Part shown: positions 38,060 to 47,763 of the stretch, in pieces | Layout: every line of letters begins with the position of its first letter | Position numbering within the stretch: the stretch's first letter is position 1 | Source of the DNA: Methylocapsa acidiphila B2 | GTDB taxonomy: Bacteria; Pseudomonadota; Alphaproteobacteria; Rhizobiales; Beijerinckiaceae | NCBI RefSeq assembly: GCF_000427445.1 | Contig: NZ_KE386496.1 | Location: 2,495,504 to 2,559,503 of the forward strand | Reading direction: 5' to 3' | Length of the DNA stretch: 64,000 nt | The notes under the pieces: model-generated | Seen by the model: only the letters and a program-made list of their open reading frames with translations | Told to the model about the DNA's origin: nothing | The model's database searches: none | Translations under genes and position numbers: made by a program

Positions 38060-41032
38060 ATGAATGTCGTCATTGTCGAGTCGCCGGCCAAGGCCAAGAC
38101 CATCAATAAATATCTCGGCAAGGACTATTTGGTTTACGCTTCCTATGGCCATGTCCGCGATTTGCCGGCGAAGGACGGCTCCGTCGATCCCGACGCCGAT
38201 TTCGCCATGCTGTGGGACGTCGATTCCAAATCCGCCAAACGCCTATCCGACATCGCCAAGGCGGTGAAGGATGCCGACCGCGTGATCCTGGCGACCGACC
38301 CGGATCGCGAGGGCGAGGCGATTTCCTGGCATGTGCTCGAGGTCCTGAAGGCGAAGCGCATCCTCAAGGACAAGCCGGTCGAGCGGGTCGTCTTCAACGC
38401 GATCACCAAGGCCGCCATTCTCGACGCGATGAAAAATCCGCGCCAGATCGATGAAGCTCTGGTCGACGCCTATCTCGCAAGGCGCGCGCTCGATTATCTG
38501 GTCGGCTTCAACCTGTCCCCGGTCCTCTGGCGCAAGCTGCCGGGCGCGCGCTCGGCTGGGCGGGTCCAGTCCGTCGCCTTGCGCCTCGTCTGTGACCGCG
38601 AACTCGAGATCGAAAAATTCGTCTCGCGCGAATATTGGTCGATTCTGGCGCATTTGAAGACTGCGGCGGGCGCACCCTTCGTCGCGAGGCTCGTCGGCGC
38701 CGACGGCGAGAAGATCACGCGGCTCGACATTGGCTCGGGCCCGGAAGCGGAAGCCTTCAAGGCCGCCCTCGAGGCGGCCAAATTCTCGGTGGCGAGCGTC
38801 GAGGCGAAGCCGGCAAAGCGTCATCCATGGGCGCCGTTCACCACCTCGACCCTCCAGCAGGAGGCCTCGCGCAAACTCGGCTTCGCGCCGGCGCGGACCA
38901 TGCAGCTCGCCCAGCGCCTCTACGAGGGCGCCGAGGTCGACGGCGAAACCGTCGGCCTCATCACCTATATGCGAACCGACGGCGTAGACCTTGCGCCAGA
39001 GGCGATTACGAGCGCCCGCGCCGTGATCGGCAAGGAATTCGGCGCCGCCTATGTCCCGAAGGCGCCGCGCAAATATACCGTAAAGATGAAGAACGCGCAG
39101 GAAGCGCATGAGGCGATCCGCCCAACTGATCTCGCCCGGCTGCCGGCCAAGGTCGCGCGCGCCGTCGAGCCGGACCTGGCGCGGCTTTACGAGCTGATCT
39201 GGAAGCGCACCATCGCGAGCCAGATGGAATCCGCCGAGCTCGAACGCACGACGGTCGACATTCTGGCCGAAGCCGGAACGCGCCGGCTTGATCTGCGCGC
39301 CACCGGCCAGGTGATCCGCTTCGACGGCTTTCTGAAGCTTTATCAAGAAGGCCATGACGACGAGGAAGACGAAGAGAGCGGCCGCCTGCCCGAAATGCGC
39401 AACGACGAAATCCTGACCAAGGACAGGATCGACGCAAGCCAGCATTTCACCGAGCCGCCGCCGCGCTTCACTGAGGCGACGCTGGTCAAGCGGATGGAGG
39501 AGCTCGGCATTGGGCGGCCCTCAACCTACGCCTCGACTCTCGCCGTCCTGCGCGAGCGCGACTATGTCCGCATCGACAAAAAGAGGCTCTATCCCGAGGA
39601 CAAGGGCCGGCTCGTCACCGCCTTTCTCGAGGCATTTTTCACGCGCTATGTCGGCTATGACTTCACCGCCGAACTCGAGGAAAAGCTCGACCGCGTGTCG
39701 AACCATGAGATCGACTGGAAACAGGTTCTGCACGAATTCTGGGCGGATTTCTCCGGCGCTCTCGCCGGCACAAAGGATTTGCGCACGACGCAGGTGCTGG
39801 ACAGCCTGAACGAAATTCTAGGCCCGCATATTTTTCCGGCCAAGGCGGACGGATCGAACCCGCGCGCCTGTCCGTCCTGCAATGACGGCCTACTCTCGCT
39901 GAAGCTCGGCAAGTTCGGCGCCTTCATCGGCTGCTCAAACTATCCCGAGTGCAAGTTCACCCGCACCCTGGCCAATGCGGAGGCGGCCGGCGCGGTCGAG
40001 GGCGAAAGGCCCGGCGTCAAATCACTGGGGTTCGACCCCGAGACCGGCGACGAGATCACTCTGCGCGACGGGCGCTTCGGCGCTTATGTCCAACAAGGCG
40101 AAGGCGAAAAGCCGAAACGCGCCTCGCTGCCGAAGACTCTCGCGCCCGGCGATTTGAGCCTCGATCAGGCGATCGGACTTCTTTCCCTGCCGCGCGAGGT
40201 CGCCAAGCATCCCGAATCCAAAGAGCCGATCCTCGCCGGGATCGGCCGCTACGGTCCCTATGTTCAGCACGGCAAGACCTATGCGAATATCGGCAAGAAT
40301 GAAGATATCTTGAGCATCGGCGCCAATCGCGCGATCGACCTCATCGTCGCCAAGGAAAGCGGCCTCACCGGCCGGCGCTTCGGCAAGTCCGAGGGCGCGG
40401 CGGCGCGATCGCTCGGTGAGCATCCCTCGGGCGGCGAAGTCACCATCAAGGCCGGCCGGTTCGGCCCATATGTCAATCACGGCAAGATCAACGCCACCTT
40501 GCCGCGCGAGGCCGACCCCACCACATACACGCTTCAAGATGCGCTGGCGCTGCTCGCCGCGAAATCGACTGGCGACCGCGCCGTTCAGGGCCGCCTGCTC
40601 GGCGAGCATCCGGCGGGAGGCGCGATCACGGTCCGCGAAGGCCGTTTCGGCCCTTATGTCAATTATGGCAAGATCAACGCGACTTTGAAAAGCGGCGCCT
40701 CTGCCGATGCGATCACCCTCGAAGAGGCCATTCGACTGATCGAGGACAAGGAGGCGGCCGGAGGCGGCGCGAAAAAGAAAGGCGCTCCCGCCAAGAAATC
40801 GGCTTCCAAAGAGCCCGCGCCCAAGAAGACGGCGGCTAAATCTTCGCGAAAGACCGCCGCGAAGAAGGATGAGGCGGCGGCTGACCGCGAGCCGGCCTTT
40901 GATGAAGACGAGACGCCGCCCTTCGAGCCAACCTCTCGAAGCGAGGCGCCGCCGCTTTCGTCCAGACCCGCCGCGAAACCGGCGGCCTCAAAAACGAAGG
41001 CGACGACAACGAAGAAGGCCAAGCGAGCGTGA
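38060..41032 (+). CDS. topA: DNA topoisomerase I
   Basis: The 990-residue protein starts MNVVIVESPAKAKTINKYLG with the Toprim domain, whose acidic motif is ATDPDREGEAISWH. The active-site tyrosine lies in GLITYMRTDGVDLAP (Tyr303). A zinc ribbon (CPSCNDGLLSLKLGKFGAFIGCSNYPECKFTR, around residue 600) is followed by several C-terminal topoisomerase repeats (GRFGPYV) and an extended lysine/alanine-rich tail of about 100 residues, typical of this order. It relaxes negative supercoils during transcription and replication. It overlaps rnr by 4 nt. Confidence 0.98.
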   Translation: MNVVIVESPAKAKTINKYLGKDYLVYASYGHVRDLPAKDGSVDPDADFAMLWDVDSKSAKRLSDIAKAVKDADRVILATDPDREGEAISWHVLEVLKAKRILKDKPVERVVFNAITKAAILDAMKNPRQIDEALVDAYLARRALDYLVGFNLSPVLWRKLPGARSAGRVQSVALRLVCDRELEIEKFVSREYWSILAHLKTAAGAPFVARLVGADGEKITRLDIGSGPEAEAFKAALEAAKFSVASVEAKPAKRHPWAPFTTSTLQQEASRKLGFAPARTMQLAQRLYEGAEVDGETVGLITYMRTDGVDLAPEAITSARAVIGKEFGAAYVPKAPRKYTVKMKNAQEAHEAIRPTDLARLPAKVARAVEPDLARLYELIWKRTIASQMESAELERTTVDILAEAGTRRLDLRATGQVIRFDGFLKLYQEGHDDEEDEESGRLPEMRNDEILTKDRIDASQHFTEPPPRFTEATLVKRMEELGIGRPSTYASTLAVLRERDYVRIDKKRLYPEDKGRLVTAFLEAFFTRYVGYDFTAELEEKLDRVSNHEIDWKQVLHEFWADFSGALAGTKDLRTTQVLDSLNEILGPHIFPAKADGSNPRACPSCNDGLLSLKLGKFGAFIGCSNYPECKFTRTLANAEAAGAVEGERPGVKSLGFDPETGDEITLRDGRFGAYVQQGEGEKPKRASLPKTLAPGDLSLDQAIGLLSLPREVAKHPESKEPILAGIGRYGPYVQHGKTYANIGKNEDILSIGANRAIDLIVAKESGLTGRRFGKSEGAAARSLGEHPSGGEVTIKAGRFGPYVNHGKINATLPREADPTTYTLQDALALLAAKSTGDRAVQGRLLGEHPAGGAITVREGRFGPYVNYGKINATLKSGASADAITLEEAIRLIEDKEAAGGGAKKKGAPAKKSASKEPAPKKTAAKSSRKTAAKKDEAAADREPAFDEDETPPFEPTSRSEAPPLSSRPAAKPAASKTKATTTKKAKRA

Positions 41033-43374
41033 AAAAAGGCGCCGGCGCAATTGAGCCCGGCCAATGCGACAGCGGTCTCGTGCCGCCGCAAGACGAGGCG
41101 AGTCCCGCTGCGCTCCCCTCGCAGGCGGATATTCTCGCCTTCATCGCGCGAGAGCGAGAGGCGCTTGGCGAAAAAGCGCCCGCCAAGATCGGCAAACGCG
41201 AAATCGCCCGCGCCTTCGGGATCAAAGGCGCGGACCGGATCGCGCTCAAGCGTCTCTTGAAAGAGATGGAGGCCGAGGGCGCGATCGAGCGGCGGCGCAA
41301 GACGTGGCACAAGCCGGGCGTCCTGCCGGCGATCGTCCTCGCCGATATTTTCAGTCGCGACCGCGACGGCGATCTTTTGGCCGCCCCGGTCGAATGGGAC
41401 GCGACAGAGGGCCCGCCGCCGAAGATCCTGGTTTCCATTCCACGCCGGCAAAGGCCCGGCGCGCCGGCGCCCGGCATTGGCGACCGCGCGCTTTTGCGCG
41501 TCGAATTTCTGCCAGAGGCCAAAGCCGGCGAGCCAGCCTATACGAGCCGCGTCGTCAAGCTTTTGCCGAAAGCGAAATCGCAGATCCTCGGCGTCTTCCG
41601 CGCCCATCCGGGCGGCGGCGGACGCATCCAGCCGATCGATAAGAAAAACGCCAATCGCGGCGAGCTCCAGGTGCTTCCGGGCGGCGAAGGCGAGGCCCGC
41701 GACGGCGATCTCGTCGCCGTCGAGCTGCTTCGCTCCGGCCGTCTCGGCCTGCCCACGGCGCGGGTGCGCGAAAGGCTCGGCGCGGTCGACAGCGAGAAGG
41801 CGGTGAGCCTGATCGCCATCCATACGCATCAGATTCCGAACGTCTTTCGCCCCGAGACGATCGCCGAGGCCGAGCGCGCCGCCGCCGCCGCCATGACCGG
41901 CCGTGAGGATTGGCGCGCCCTTCCGCTCGTGACCATAGACCCGGCCGACGCCAAGGATCACGACGACGCGGTCCATGCCGAGAGAGACGACGATCCAGCC
42001 AATCCGGGCGGCTTCGTCTTGCGCGTCGCCATCGCCGACGTCGCGGCCTATGTGAAGCCGGGCGCGGCCCTCGACCGCGAGGCGCTCGACCGGGGCAATT
42101 CGGTCTATTTTCCGGACCGAGTCGTGCCCATGCTGCCGGAGCGAATCTCCAACGATCTCTGCTCTCTGCGCCCGCACGAGGATCGCCCCGCGCTCGCCGC
42201 GCGCATGGTCATCGCGGCGGACGGCCATAAGCTTCGCCATAGCTTCCACCGCATCATGATGCGCTCGGCCGCGAAACTCTCCTACGCCCAAGCGCAGGCG
42301 GCGATCGACAGTCGGCCCGACGCCACGACAGCTCCGCTCTTGGATTCGGTCCTCGCGCCGCTCTACGACGCCTATAAAGCCTTGAAGCTCGCGCGCGACA
42401 AACGCGGGCCGCTTGATCTCGATCTACCCGAACGCAAGATCATCCTGAACGATGAAGGCAAAGTCGACCGCGTCGTCATCCCGCCGCGTCTCGACGCGCA
42501 TCGGCTGATCGAGGAATTCATGATCCTCGCCAATGTGGCGGCCGCCGAGACGCTCGAGTCGCGCGAGCGGCATTTCATCTATCGCGCGCATGACGAGCCT
42601 TCGATCGAAAAACTCAATAATCTCGCCGAGTTCCTGGCCTCGATCGGCATTAAGCTCGCCAAGGGCGAGGTGATGCGGGCGGCGCAATTCAACGGGATTC
42701 TCGCCCGCGTCAAGGGCACGGACAATGAGCATCTCGTCAATGAAGTCGTGCTTCGCACCCAGGCCCAGGCGGAATATATCGTCCAGAACTACGGCCATTT
42801 CGGCCTCAATCTGCGACGCTACGCCCATTTCACCTCGCCGATCCGCCGCTACGCCGATCTCATCGTCCATCGCGCCTTGATCTCGGCCCTCGCCCTCGGC
42901 GGCGACGGCCTGCCCTCCTCGATGCAGGTCGAGCAATTGGCCGAGATCGCGGCGCGGATCTCCGCCGCCGAGCGCCGCGCCATGGCGGCCGAGCGCGAAA
43001 CAATCGATCGGCTGATTGCGGCGCATCTTTGCGATAAGATTGGCGCGACATTCGAGGGCCGGATTTCGGGCGCGACAAAGGCCGGGCTTTTCATCCGGCT
43101 GAGCGAGACAGGCGCCGACGGATTCATCCCCGCCGCCATGCTTGGCGACGATTATTTTCGCCACGATGAGACCTTGCACGCGCTGATCGGCTCCCGAACA
43201 GGCAAGATGCATCGGCTCGGGGACGTCGTCACCGTCCGGCTCGTGGAGGCAGCGCCTCTTGCGGGCGCCTTGCGATTCGAACTTCTGAGCGAAGCGCCTC
43301 CGCGCATGCGGCCGCGCGGCCGGACGGAACGGCCGAAGCCGTCCGTCAATCGCCGCGCCAAATCGAGAGCCTGA
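41029..43374 (+). CDS. rnr: Ribonuclease R
   Basis: The 781-residue product starts at GTG 41029 overlapping the topA stop (GTGA). It has an N-terminal winged-helix/cold-shock region, the RNB catalytic core with VTIDPADAKDHDDAVHAERDD (metal-binding aspartates) and SVYFPDRVVPMLPERISNDLCSLRPHEDRPALAARM, FAHFTSPIRRYADLIVHRAL-type RNB motif III, and a C-terminal S1 domain (GRISGATKAGLFIRLSETGADGFIP). A basic tail follows. It degrades structured RNA 3' to 5'. Coupling with topA is common in Hyphomicrobiales. Confidence 0.97.
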   Translation: MKKGAGAIEPGQCDSGLVPPQDEASPAALPSQADILAFIAREREALGEKAPAKIGKREIARAFGIKGADRIALKRLLKEMEAEGAIERRRKTWHKPGVLPAIVLADIFSRDRDGDLLAAPVEWDATEGPPPKILVSIPRRQRPGAPAPGIGDRALLRVEFLPEAKAGEPAYTSRVVKLLPKAKSQILGVFRAHPGGGGRIQPIDKKNANRGELQVLPGGEGEARDGDLVAVELLRSGRLGLPTARVRERLGAVDSEKAVSLIAIHTHQIPNVFRPETIAEAERAAAAAMTGREDWRALPLVTIDPADAKDHDDAVHAERDDDPANPGGFVLRVAIADVAAYVKPGAALDREALDRGNSVYFPDRVVPMLPERISNDLCSLRPHEDRPALAARMVIAADGHKLRHSFHRIMMRSAAKLSYAQAQAAIDSRPDATTAPLLDSVLAPLYDAYKALKLARDKRGPLDLDLPERKIILNDEGKVDRVVIPPRLDAHRLIEEFMILANVAAAETLESRERHFIYRAHDEPSIEKLNNLAEFLASIGIKLAKGEVMRAAQFNGILARVKGTDNEHLVNEVVLRTQAQAEYIVQNYGHFGLNLRRYAHFTSPIRRYADLIVHRALISALALGGDGLPSSMQVEQLAEIAARISAAERRAMAAERETIDRLIAAHLCDKIGATFEGRISGATKAGLFIRLSETGADGFIPAAMLGDDYFRHDETLHALIGSRTGKMHRLGDVVTVRLVEAAPLAGALRFELLSEAPPRMRPRGRTERPKPSVNRRAKSRA

Positions 43375-43391
43375 TCGAAAAGGAGCATCCC

Positions 43392-43793
43392 ATGCCGACG
43401 GACGGTCTGGCGACCCTGCCAAGCGCATATTCCGCCGACGATACCATCCGCCGGCTGGAGGCGGCGATCGAGGCCCGCGGCCTCGCCATTTTCGCCAAGA
43501 TTGACCATGCGGCGGGCGCCGCCGAAGTCGGCCTGGCTTTGCGGCCGACCTTTTTAGTGATTTTCGGCAATGCGCGCGCGGGCACGCCCTTGATGCAGGA
43601 CAATCAAGAGATCGGCATTGACCTTCCCTTGAAGGCGCTCATCTGGCAAGACGCAGCGGGAAAGGCCTGGGTCGGCTATAATGATCCGGCTTGGCTTGCG
43701 GCGAGGCATCGTCTCGGCTCCGAGACCGCGCCAGCCGCAGAGGCCCTGGCGCATGGAATCGCCGCCCTGGCGAAGGAAGTCGCCGGCTGCTGA
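43392..43793 (+). CDS. DUF302 domain protein
   Basis: The 133-residue protein begins 17 nt after rnr with AAAAGGAG before the ATG. It reads YSADDTIRRLEAAIEARGLAIFAKIDHAAGAAEVGLALRPTFLVIFGNARAGTPLMQDNQEIGIDLPLKALIWQDAAGKAWVGYNDPAWLAARH, a complete DUF302 fold with the PTFLVIFGNPxxGT-type box. No signal peptide is present. Function is unknown; the family often occurs near oxidative-stress or envelope genes. Confidence 0.94.
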   Translation: MPTDGLATLPSAYSADDTIRRLEAAIEARGLAIFAKIDHAAGAAEVGLALRPTFLVIFGNARAGTPLMQDNQEIGIDLPLKALIWQDAAGKAWVGYNDPAWLAARHRLGSETAPAAEALAHGIAALAKEVAGC

Positions 43794-43847
43794 GATTTCA
43801 ACATGGCTGCGCGTCCATTCGTTTAATTTGTCGAGGAGTTCCCGCTG

Positions 43848-44291
43848 ATGTCCGCACTGGACCTGCCCATCTTTGCGCCGAAGGGCGTCGATCGTCCGCG
43901 CCGCGAGGCCTGGCCCTCGATTCGGCGCGGCTTCAAGGGCCGTTGTCCCGCCTGTGGCGAAGGACGAATGTTCAACGCCTATCTCAAGGTCAATGACGCC
44001 TGCCCGAATTGCGGCGAGGAATTGCATCATCACCGCGCCGACGACGCCCCGCCCTATATGACGATCTTCGTCGTCGGGCATATCGTCGGGACCTTAATGC
44101 TCCTGACCGAGGAATTTTCGCCGGACGCCCCGATCTGGCTTCACGCCATGGTCTGGCCGACGCTGGTCCTCATCCTCTCGCTCTGGCTGCTGCCGATCAT
44201 GAAGGGCGGCCTCATCGCCCATCAATGGGCATTGCGCATGCATGGCTTCGAGGCCGCCCCGGCTCAAAAGGATCGGGTCTCGGCCGCCTAA
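43848..44291 (+). CDS. DUF983 membrane protein
   Basis: The 147-residue protein has an N-terminal zinc ribbon (CPACGEGRMF and CPNCGEEL) and two membrane helices (MTIFVVGHIVGTLMLLTEE and MVWPTLVLILSLWLLPIM), the DUF983 arrangement. It follows rnr in many Hyphomicrobiales genomes, as here with DUF302 interposed. Role unknown. A GC hairpin (GCCCCGGCGGGGC) lies just after the stop near 44300. Confidence 0.94.
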   Translation: MSALDLPIFAPKGVDRPRREAWPSIRRGFKGRCPACGEGRMFNAYLKVNDACPNCGEELHHHRADDAPPYMTIFVVGHIVGTLMLLTEEFSPDAPIWLHAMVWPTLVLILSLWLLPIMKGGLIAHQWALRMHGFEAAPAQKDRVSAA

Positions 44292-44333
44292 CAAACGGTT
44301 GCCCCGGCGGGGCGCTGAAAAAGGAAAGCGATC

Positions 44334-45533
44334 CTGGCCCGGCGAAACTTCAAAGCTCGCGACCGCAAGATCAATTGGATCGCGACGCCCGGCTCCACCA
44401 GCGCGCTCGCCTGCGCCATCGCCAGCGTTTCCATTGTCGGCGTCGGTCTCTCGTTGACCATCGCGCTCATCGCGGTCCGACTCGCCGAGCAAGGCTATAG
44501 CGCCCGCGCAATCGGCCTCAACACCGCCGCCGCCGGGGTCGCGACCTTGGTCGGAGCCGCTTTCGTTCCGGGCCTCGCCCGCCGGATCGGCGTCAAGGAG
44601 TTGCTTTTCCTCTCGCTGTTCGTCTCCGTCCTTTGCCTTGCGGTCATGGCGCTGACCCAGAATTATTGGGCGTGGCTCGGCATTCGCGCCATTTTCGGCC
44701 TCGCACTGACCGCGCTCTTCGTCGTCAGCGAATTTTGGATCAACGCCATCGCGCCGCCCGGGCGTAGGGGCTTCGTCATTGGCTTTTACGCTTCGAGCGT
44801 CGCCCTGGGCTTTGCCGCCGGCCCGACGCTCCTCGCCCTCGTCGGCACGGCGACCGCGGCGCCTTTTCTCGCCGCCATCGCGCTTTTCGCCTTGGCGGCC
44901 GCGCCGATCGTCGCCAACAGCGCCGCCGCGCCGCATATTAAAGACGCGCCCTCGGCCTCGATCCCGGCCTTTATCCTCGCCGCGCCTATCGCCGCGCTCG
45001 CCGGACTCCTGCATGGCGCGATCGAGACGGCCAGCATGGGCCTCCTGCCCGTCTACGCCCTGCGCGCGGGGCTCGCCGCCGAGACCGGAGCCGTCTTCGT
45101 CACGCTCTTCGCCTTCGGCAATGTCTTGGCGCAAATGCCGGTCGGCTATCTCTCGGATCACATGGATCGGCGTAAATTATTGGTTCTCATCGCGCTTTTG
45201 AGCCTAGGCGGCGCGCTCGGCCTGGGCTTTCTCGGGCCGACGAAGCTCATTCTATTCGGCGTCCTGCTCACGCTTTGGGGCGGGGTCGTCGGCAGTCTCT
45301 ACGCCGTCGCGCTCGCCCATCTCGGCGCACAATATCATGGCGCCGATCTCGCCAACGCCAATGCCGCCTTCGTGATGCTCTATGCGCTCGGCATGCTGGC
45401 CGGCCCGCCGATCGTCGGATTTGGGCTGGATCTGCTGGCCCCGGCCGGGTTTTTCGTCAGCGTCGCGGCGCTGCTCGCGCTTTATCTAAGCGTCGCCAGG
45501 TGGCGCGCGCGCAGCCAGCGGGTCAATTCATAA
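44334..45533 (+). CDS. MFS transporter with a non-ATG start
   Basis: Membrane-protein sequence continues upstream of the first obvious start at TTG 44454: the frame from CTG 44334 encodes LARRNFKARDRKINWIATPGSTSALACAIASVSIVGVGLSL, which supplies a basic N-terminus and the first membrane helix. AAGGAA lies 8-12 nt before that CTG. The 399-residue product then has 12 hydrophobic segments and the MFS loop motif GYLSDHMDRRKLL (between helices 8 and 9 region), with GFYASSVALGFAAGPTLLAL. It resembles the YcaD/DHA-type exporters. Substrate unknown. Without the extension helix 1 would be cut. Confidence 0.85.
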   Translation: MARRNFKARDRKINWIATPGSTSALACAIASVSIVGVGLSLTIALIAVRLAEQGYSARAIGLNTAAAGVATLVGAAFVPGLARRIGVKELLFLSLFVSVLCLAVMALTQNYWAWLGIRAIFGLALTALFVVSEFWINAIAPPGRRGFVIGFYASSVALGFAAGPTLLALVGTATAAPFLAAIALFALAAAPIVANSAAAPHIKDAPSASIPAFILAAPIAALAGLLHGAIETASMGLLPVYALRAGLAAETGAVFVTLFAFGNVLAQMPVGYLSDHMDRRKLLVLIALLSLGGALGLGFLGPTKLILFGVLLTLWGGVVGSLYAVALAHLGAQYHGADLANANAAFVMLYALGMLAGPPIVGFGLDLLAPAGFFVSVAALLALYLSVARWRARSQRVNS

Positions 45534-45914
45534 GTCCGGGCCCTCGGCTGAGATTCGTCCATGGTTTATGCACGCTGAAGACGATTGATATAATTGAGGG
45601 ATGTCGCAGCACAGAAATTTCGAGCCTTGCACGCATATTGCCGCCTTGCGTCATGGTCGGGACAAGAAACTAAGACCCTCGCTATAGGTTCAGATTGTGC
45701 CCTTGCGATGATGCACGCCGCTCTTGCAACAAATTAAGGCGCAATGGCAAGTCCTAGCGCGCGGCGCCATGCCGCGCCGAGCGCTATTGGACCTCTTTTC
45801 GTCAAGGCCCCGCCAGAAATATAACACAGTTATTTTGCCATAAATCTCATATAGAAGAACGCTGACTGTTCCAATGAAACGGTCACATTAGTCAATTGGT
45901 TAAGGATCTGGGCC
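45534..45914. other. Intergenic region of about 380 bp
   Basis: No coding frame, RNA gene or strong hairpin is evident. AT-rich blocks near 45,580-45,600 and 45,820-45,850 could contain promoters for the downstream small gene. I see nothing further to assign. Confidence 0.4.
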
Positions 45915-46217
45915 ATGAAAAGCAAACTTCGCAGCTGCCTGTCAGCAGGCGGCACGAGGCTAATCTCGCTCAAAAAATTGGTGAAAGTTGCGCCATTACT
46001 GTTGGCGGCATCTCCTGGGATCTGCAACGCCGATCCGCGATTCGATGAAGAGGGGCTGCGACAACATTGCGCCGAGACATATCATCGTGATAGCGACTAT
46101 GCGAAATGCGTTATGCGCGGTTTGCGGTCGCCCCAGGTGAACAGTTTTCTCGATCACGATCCCGCCTACAAGAAGCAGCCCTTTGTCGGGTCGCAATCCT
46201 CGTCAACGACGGATTAA
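45915..46217 (+). CDS. Small putative periplasmic protein
   Basis: The 100-residue protein has a basic N-terminus and a hydrophobic segment (KLVKVAPLLLAASPGICNA) that could be a signal peptide cleaved near residue 40, leaving DPRFDEEGLRQHCAETYHRDSDYAKCVMRGLRSPQVNSFL. The two cysteines (HCAET and KCVMRG) may form a disulfide. A possible ribosome binding site AAGGAT lies 9-14 nt upstream. I do not recognise the family; the cysteine spacing is like small exported proteins. Confidence 0.6.
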   Translation: MKSKLRSCLSAGGTRLISLKKLVKVAPLLLAASPGICNADPRFDEEGLRQHCAETYHRDSDYAKCVMRGLRSPQVNSFLDHDPAYKKQPFVGSQSSSTTD

Positions 46218-46701
46218 AACCGGAGCCGCCAAGGCGGAGCAAAACCAGGCGGTCGCCGCGGACGGAAAGCGCGATATGCTGCCTCCTGCGCGGTGGTGAG
46301 GGCCGGCGCTTCGCAAGGCATATTCCGATCGGATCGAATCAATCCTTCGACCACGAATATGCCTAAGCATTTAAAATTGGAGCAATTTCTTATTGTTCGC
46401 ATGACTTCATGCGATCAGAAATCGCTCTGGTCTCGACGGCCGGGACGTTCAGGAGGCGCGGCTTTCCGCGCCTCCGAATCAGCGGATCGGCCGCCACGCC
46501 CTCCGACGCGACTTTACCTGCGACGAGCGGCGTATTTTCTGAACCTGCCGCTCAAGCGGAAGCAACCGCCAAAGAATTTGAGCTCATCCGCTTGCTTCGC
46601 TCAAATTAGCCGATGATCGGTTATAATTGATGGCCGTAATCCAAAGCTTGATGCGTTTGGAAAAAGTTCAATCTTAACCAGGGCCAACGGCGCAGGATTT
46701 C
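46218..46701. other. Intergenic region upstream of the rpmG promoter
   Basis: About 480 bp without a credible gene. The readings across it on both strands are rich in arginine, proline and serine and have no family character. Its right edge contains the rpmG promoter. Confidence 0.45.
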
Positions 46702-46729
46702 TTGACAAGCCGGGCGCGATCCGTATGGT
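46702..46729 (+). promoter_or_regulatory. Sigma-70 type promoter of rpmG
   Basis: TTGACA (46702-46707) and TATGGT (46724-46729) are separated by 16 bp. The -35 box is a perfect consensus. The distance to the rpmG start at 46806 leaves a leader of about 70 nt. High promoter strength is expected for a ribosomal protein gene. Confidence 0.7.
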
Positions 46730-46805
46730 CGCGGCTTTCCCGGAATCCCCCGAGCCTGCGGGCGGGGGCCGCGCGCCTTGCGCCGCACTGAAGGACGATT
46801 GAGAG

Positions 46806-46973
46806 ATGGCCAAGGCCGCGATGATCAAGATCAAGCTCCTGTCGAGCGCCGACACGGGCTATTTCTATGTGACCAAGAAGAACGCCCGCACCAAGACCGA
46901 GAAGCTGTCGTTCAAGAAATACGATCCCGTCGTGCGCAAGCATGTCGAGTTCAAGGAAACCAAGATCAAGTAG
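46806..46973 (+). CDS. rpmG: 50S ribosomal protein L33
   Basis: This 55-residue protein, [20 protein letters not shown], continues [35 protein letters not shown], is L33 without zinc-binding cysteines (the C-minus form). It is a component of the large ribosomal subunit near the E site. GAGAG lies just before the ATG. It is convergent with recO, and the last 8 nt of the two genes overlap (46966-46973). Confidence 0.97.
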   Translation: MAKAAMIKIKLLSSADTGYFYVTKKNARTKTEKLSFKKYDPVVRKHVEFKETKIK

Positions 46974-47715
46974 GCGTTGCGCCCCAGCCCGCGCGCTTGG
47001 CGAGTTCCGCGAGATAGGCCCCCCGCGCCTGCGGCAAGGGCAGGCCGCGCGGTCCGAAAAGATCCCGCATCAGGAAAAATTCGGTCAGCCTGAACCCGTC
47101 GCGAATGTCGTCGGGCGGCGGACTTTTTGTCGTCGGCTCAATGCGCAAAAAAGCCGGAAGCGGCAAAAGCCGGTTACGATAGGGCTCGCCGGCCGCCCGC
47201 GATACGGCGCGGCCAGATTTCGGCGAGACATAGACGAGATCCGTTTCGACGCCGGTCGCGGCGCATTGCGCAAGATCGAGGCCGAATCCCGTCTCCGTCA
47301 GAATCGCCGCCTCGAAACGCACCAGAAGCTGCGGCAGATCGTCGGTATCCTCGACATGGTCGGCGATGAAACAGGCCGTCTCATAGAGCGCCGGATGCGG
47401 ATCGCGCTCGGCGACGAGCCGCAGCAGGGCGCCGACAAGGCCGATCGCATGCAAGGCTTCCGCGCTCGCCATTAGCCGCGCTGTGCGCAAAGTCGTCGGC
47501 TCGACAGCAAGCAGGCCGAGATGCTCGTCGAGCCGCGCGCGCCAGACGAGCAAGGCGCTATTGCCCGCTTGCAAATAGGGTTGCATGCGCTTGGCGCGTC
47601 CGCCTTTGACAAGGCCCAAATGGCGGCCATGGGCGCGGGTCATCGCCTCGAGGATGACGCTTGTCTCCCCATGCTTCTTCACCCCGATGATCAGGCCCTC
47701 GTCCCGCCATTCCAT
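46966..47715 (-). CDS. recO: DNA repair protein RecO
   Basis: The 249-residue protein begins [39 protein letters not shown], the OB-fold of RecO, followed by the helical domain [32 protein letters not shown] and [22 protein letters not shown]. It ends with the alphaproteobacterial tail [20 protein letters not shown]. It loads RecA on gapped DNA together with RecR. The zinc cysteines found in some RecO proteins are absent except one, as is usual in this order. The gene overlaps rpmG convergently. Confidence 0.96.
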   Translation of the reverse strand: MEWRDEGLIIGVKKHGETSVILEAMTRAHGRHLGLVKGGRAKRMQPYLQAGNSALLVWRARLDEHLGLLAVEPTTLRTARLMASAEALHAIGLVGALLRLVAERDPHPALYETACFIADHVEDTDDLPQLLVRFEAAILTETGFGLDLAQCAATGVETDLVYVSPKSGRAVSRAAGEPYRNRLLPLPAFLRIEPTTKSPPPDDIRDGFRLTEFFLMRDLFGPRGLPLPQARGAYLAELAKRAGWGATPT

Positions 47716-47763
47716 GCAGGGAGTTCACCTTTCCTCCGGCCGGCCGCCGGACGGAGCGATGCG

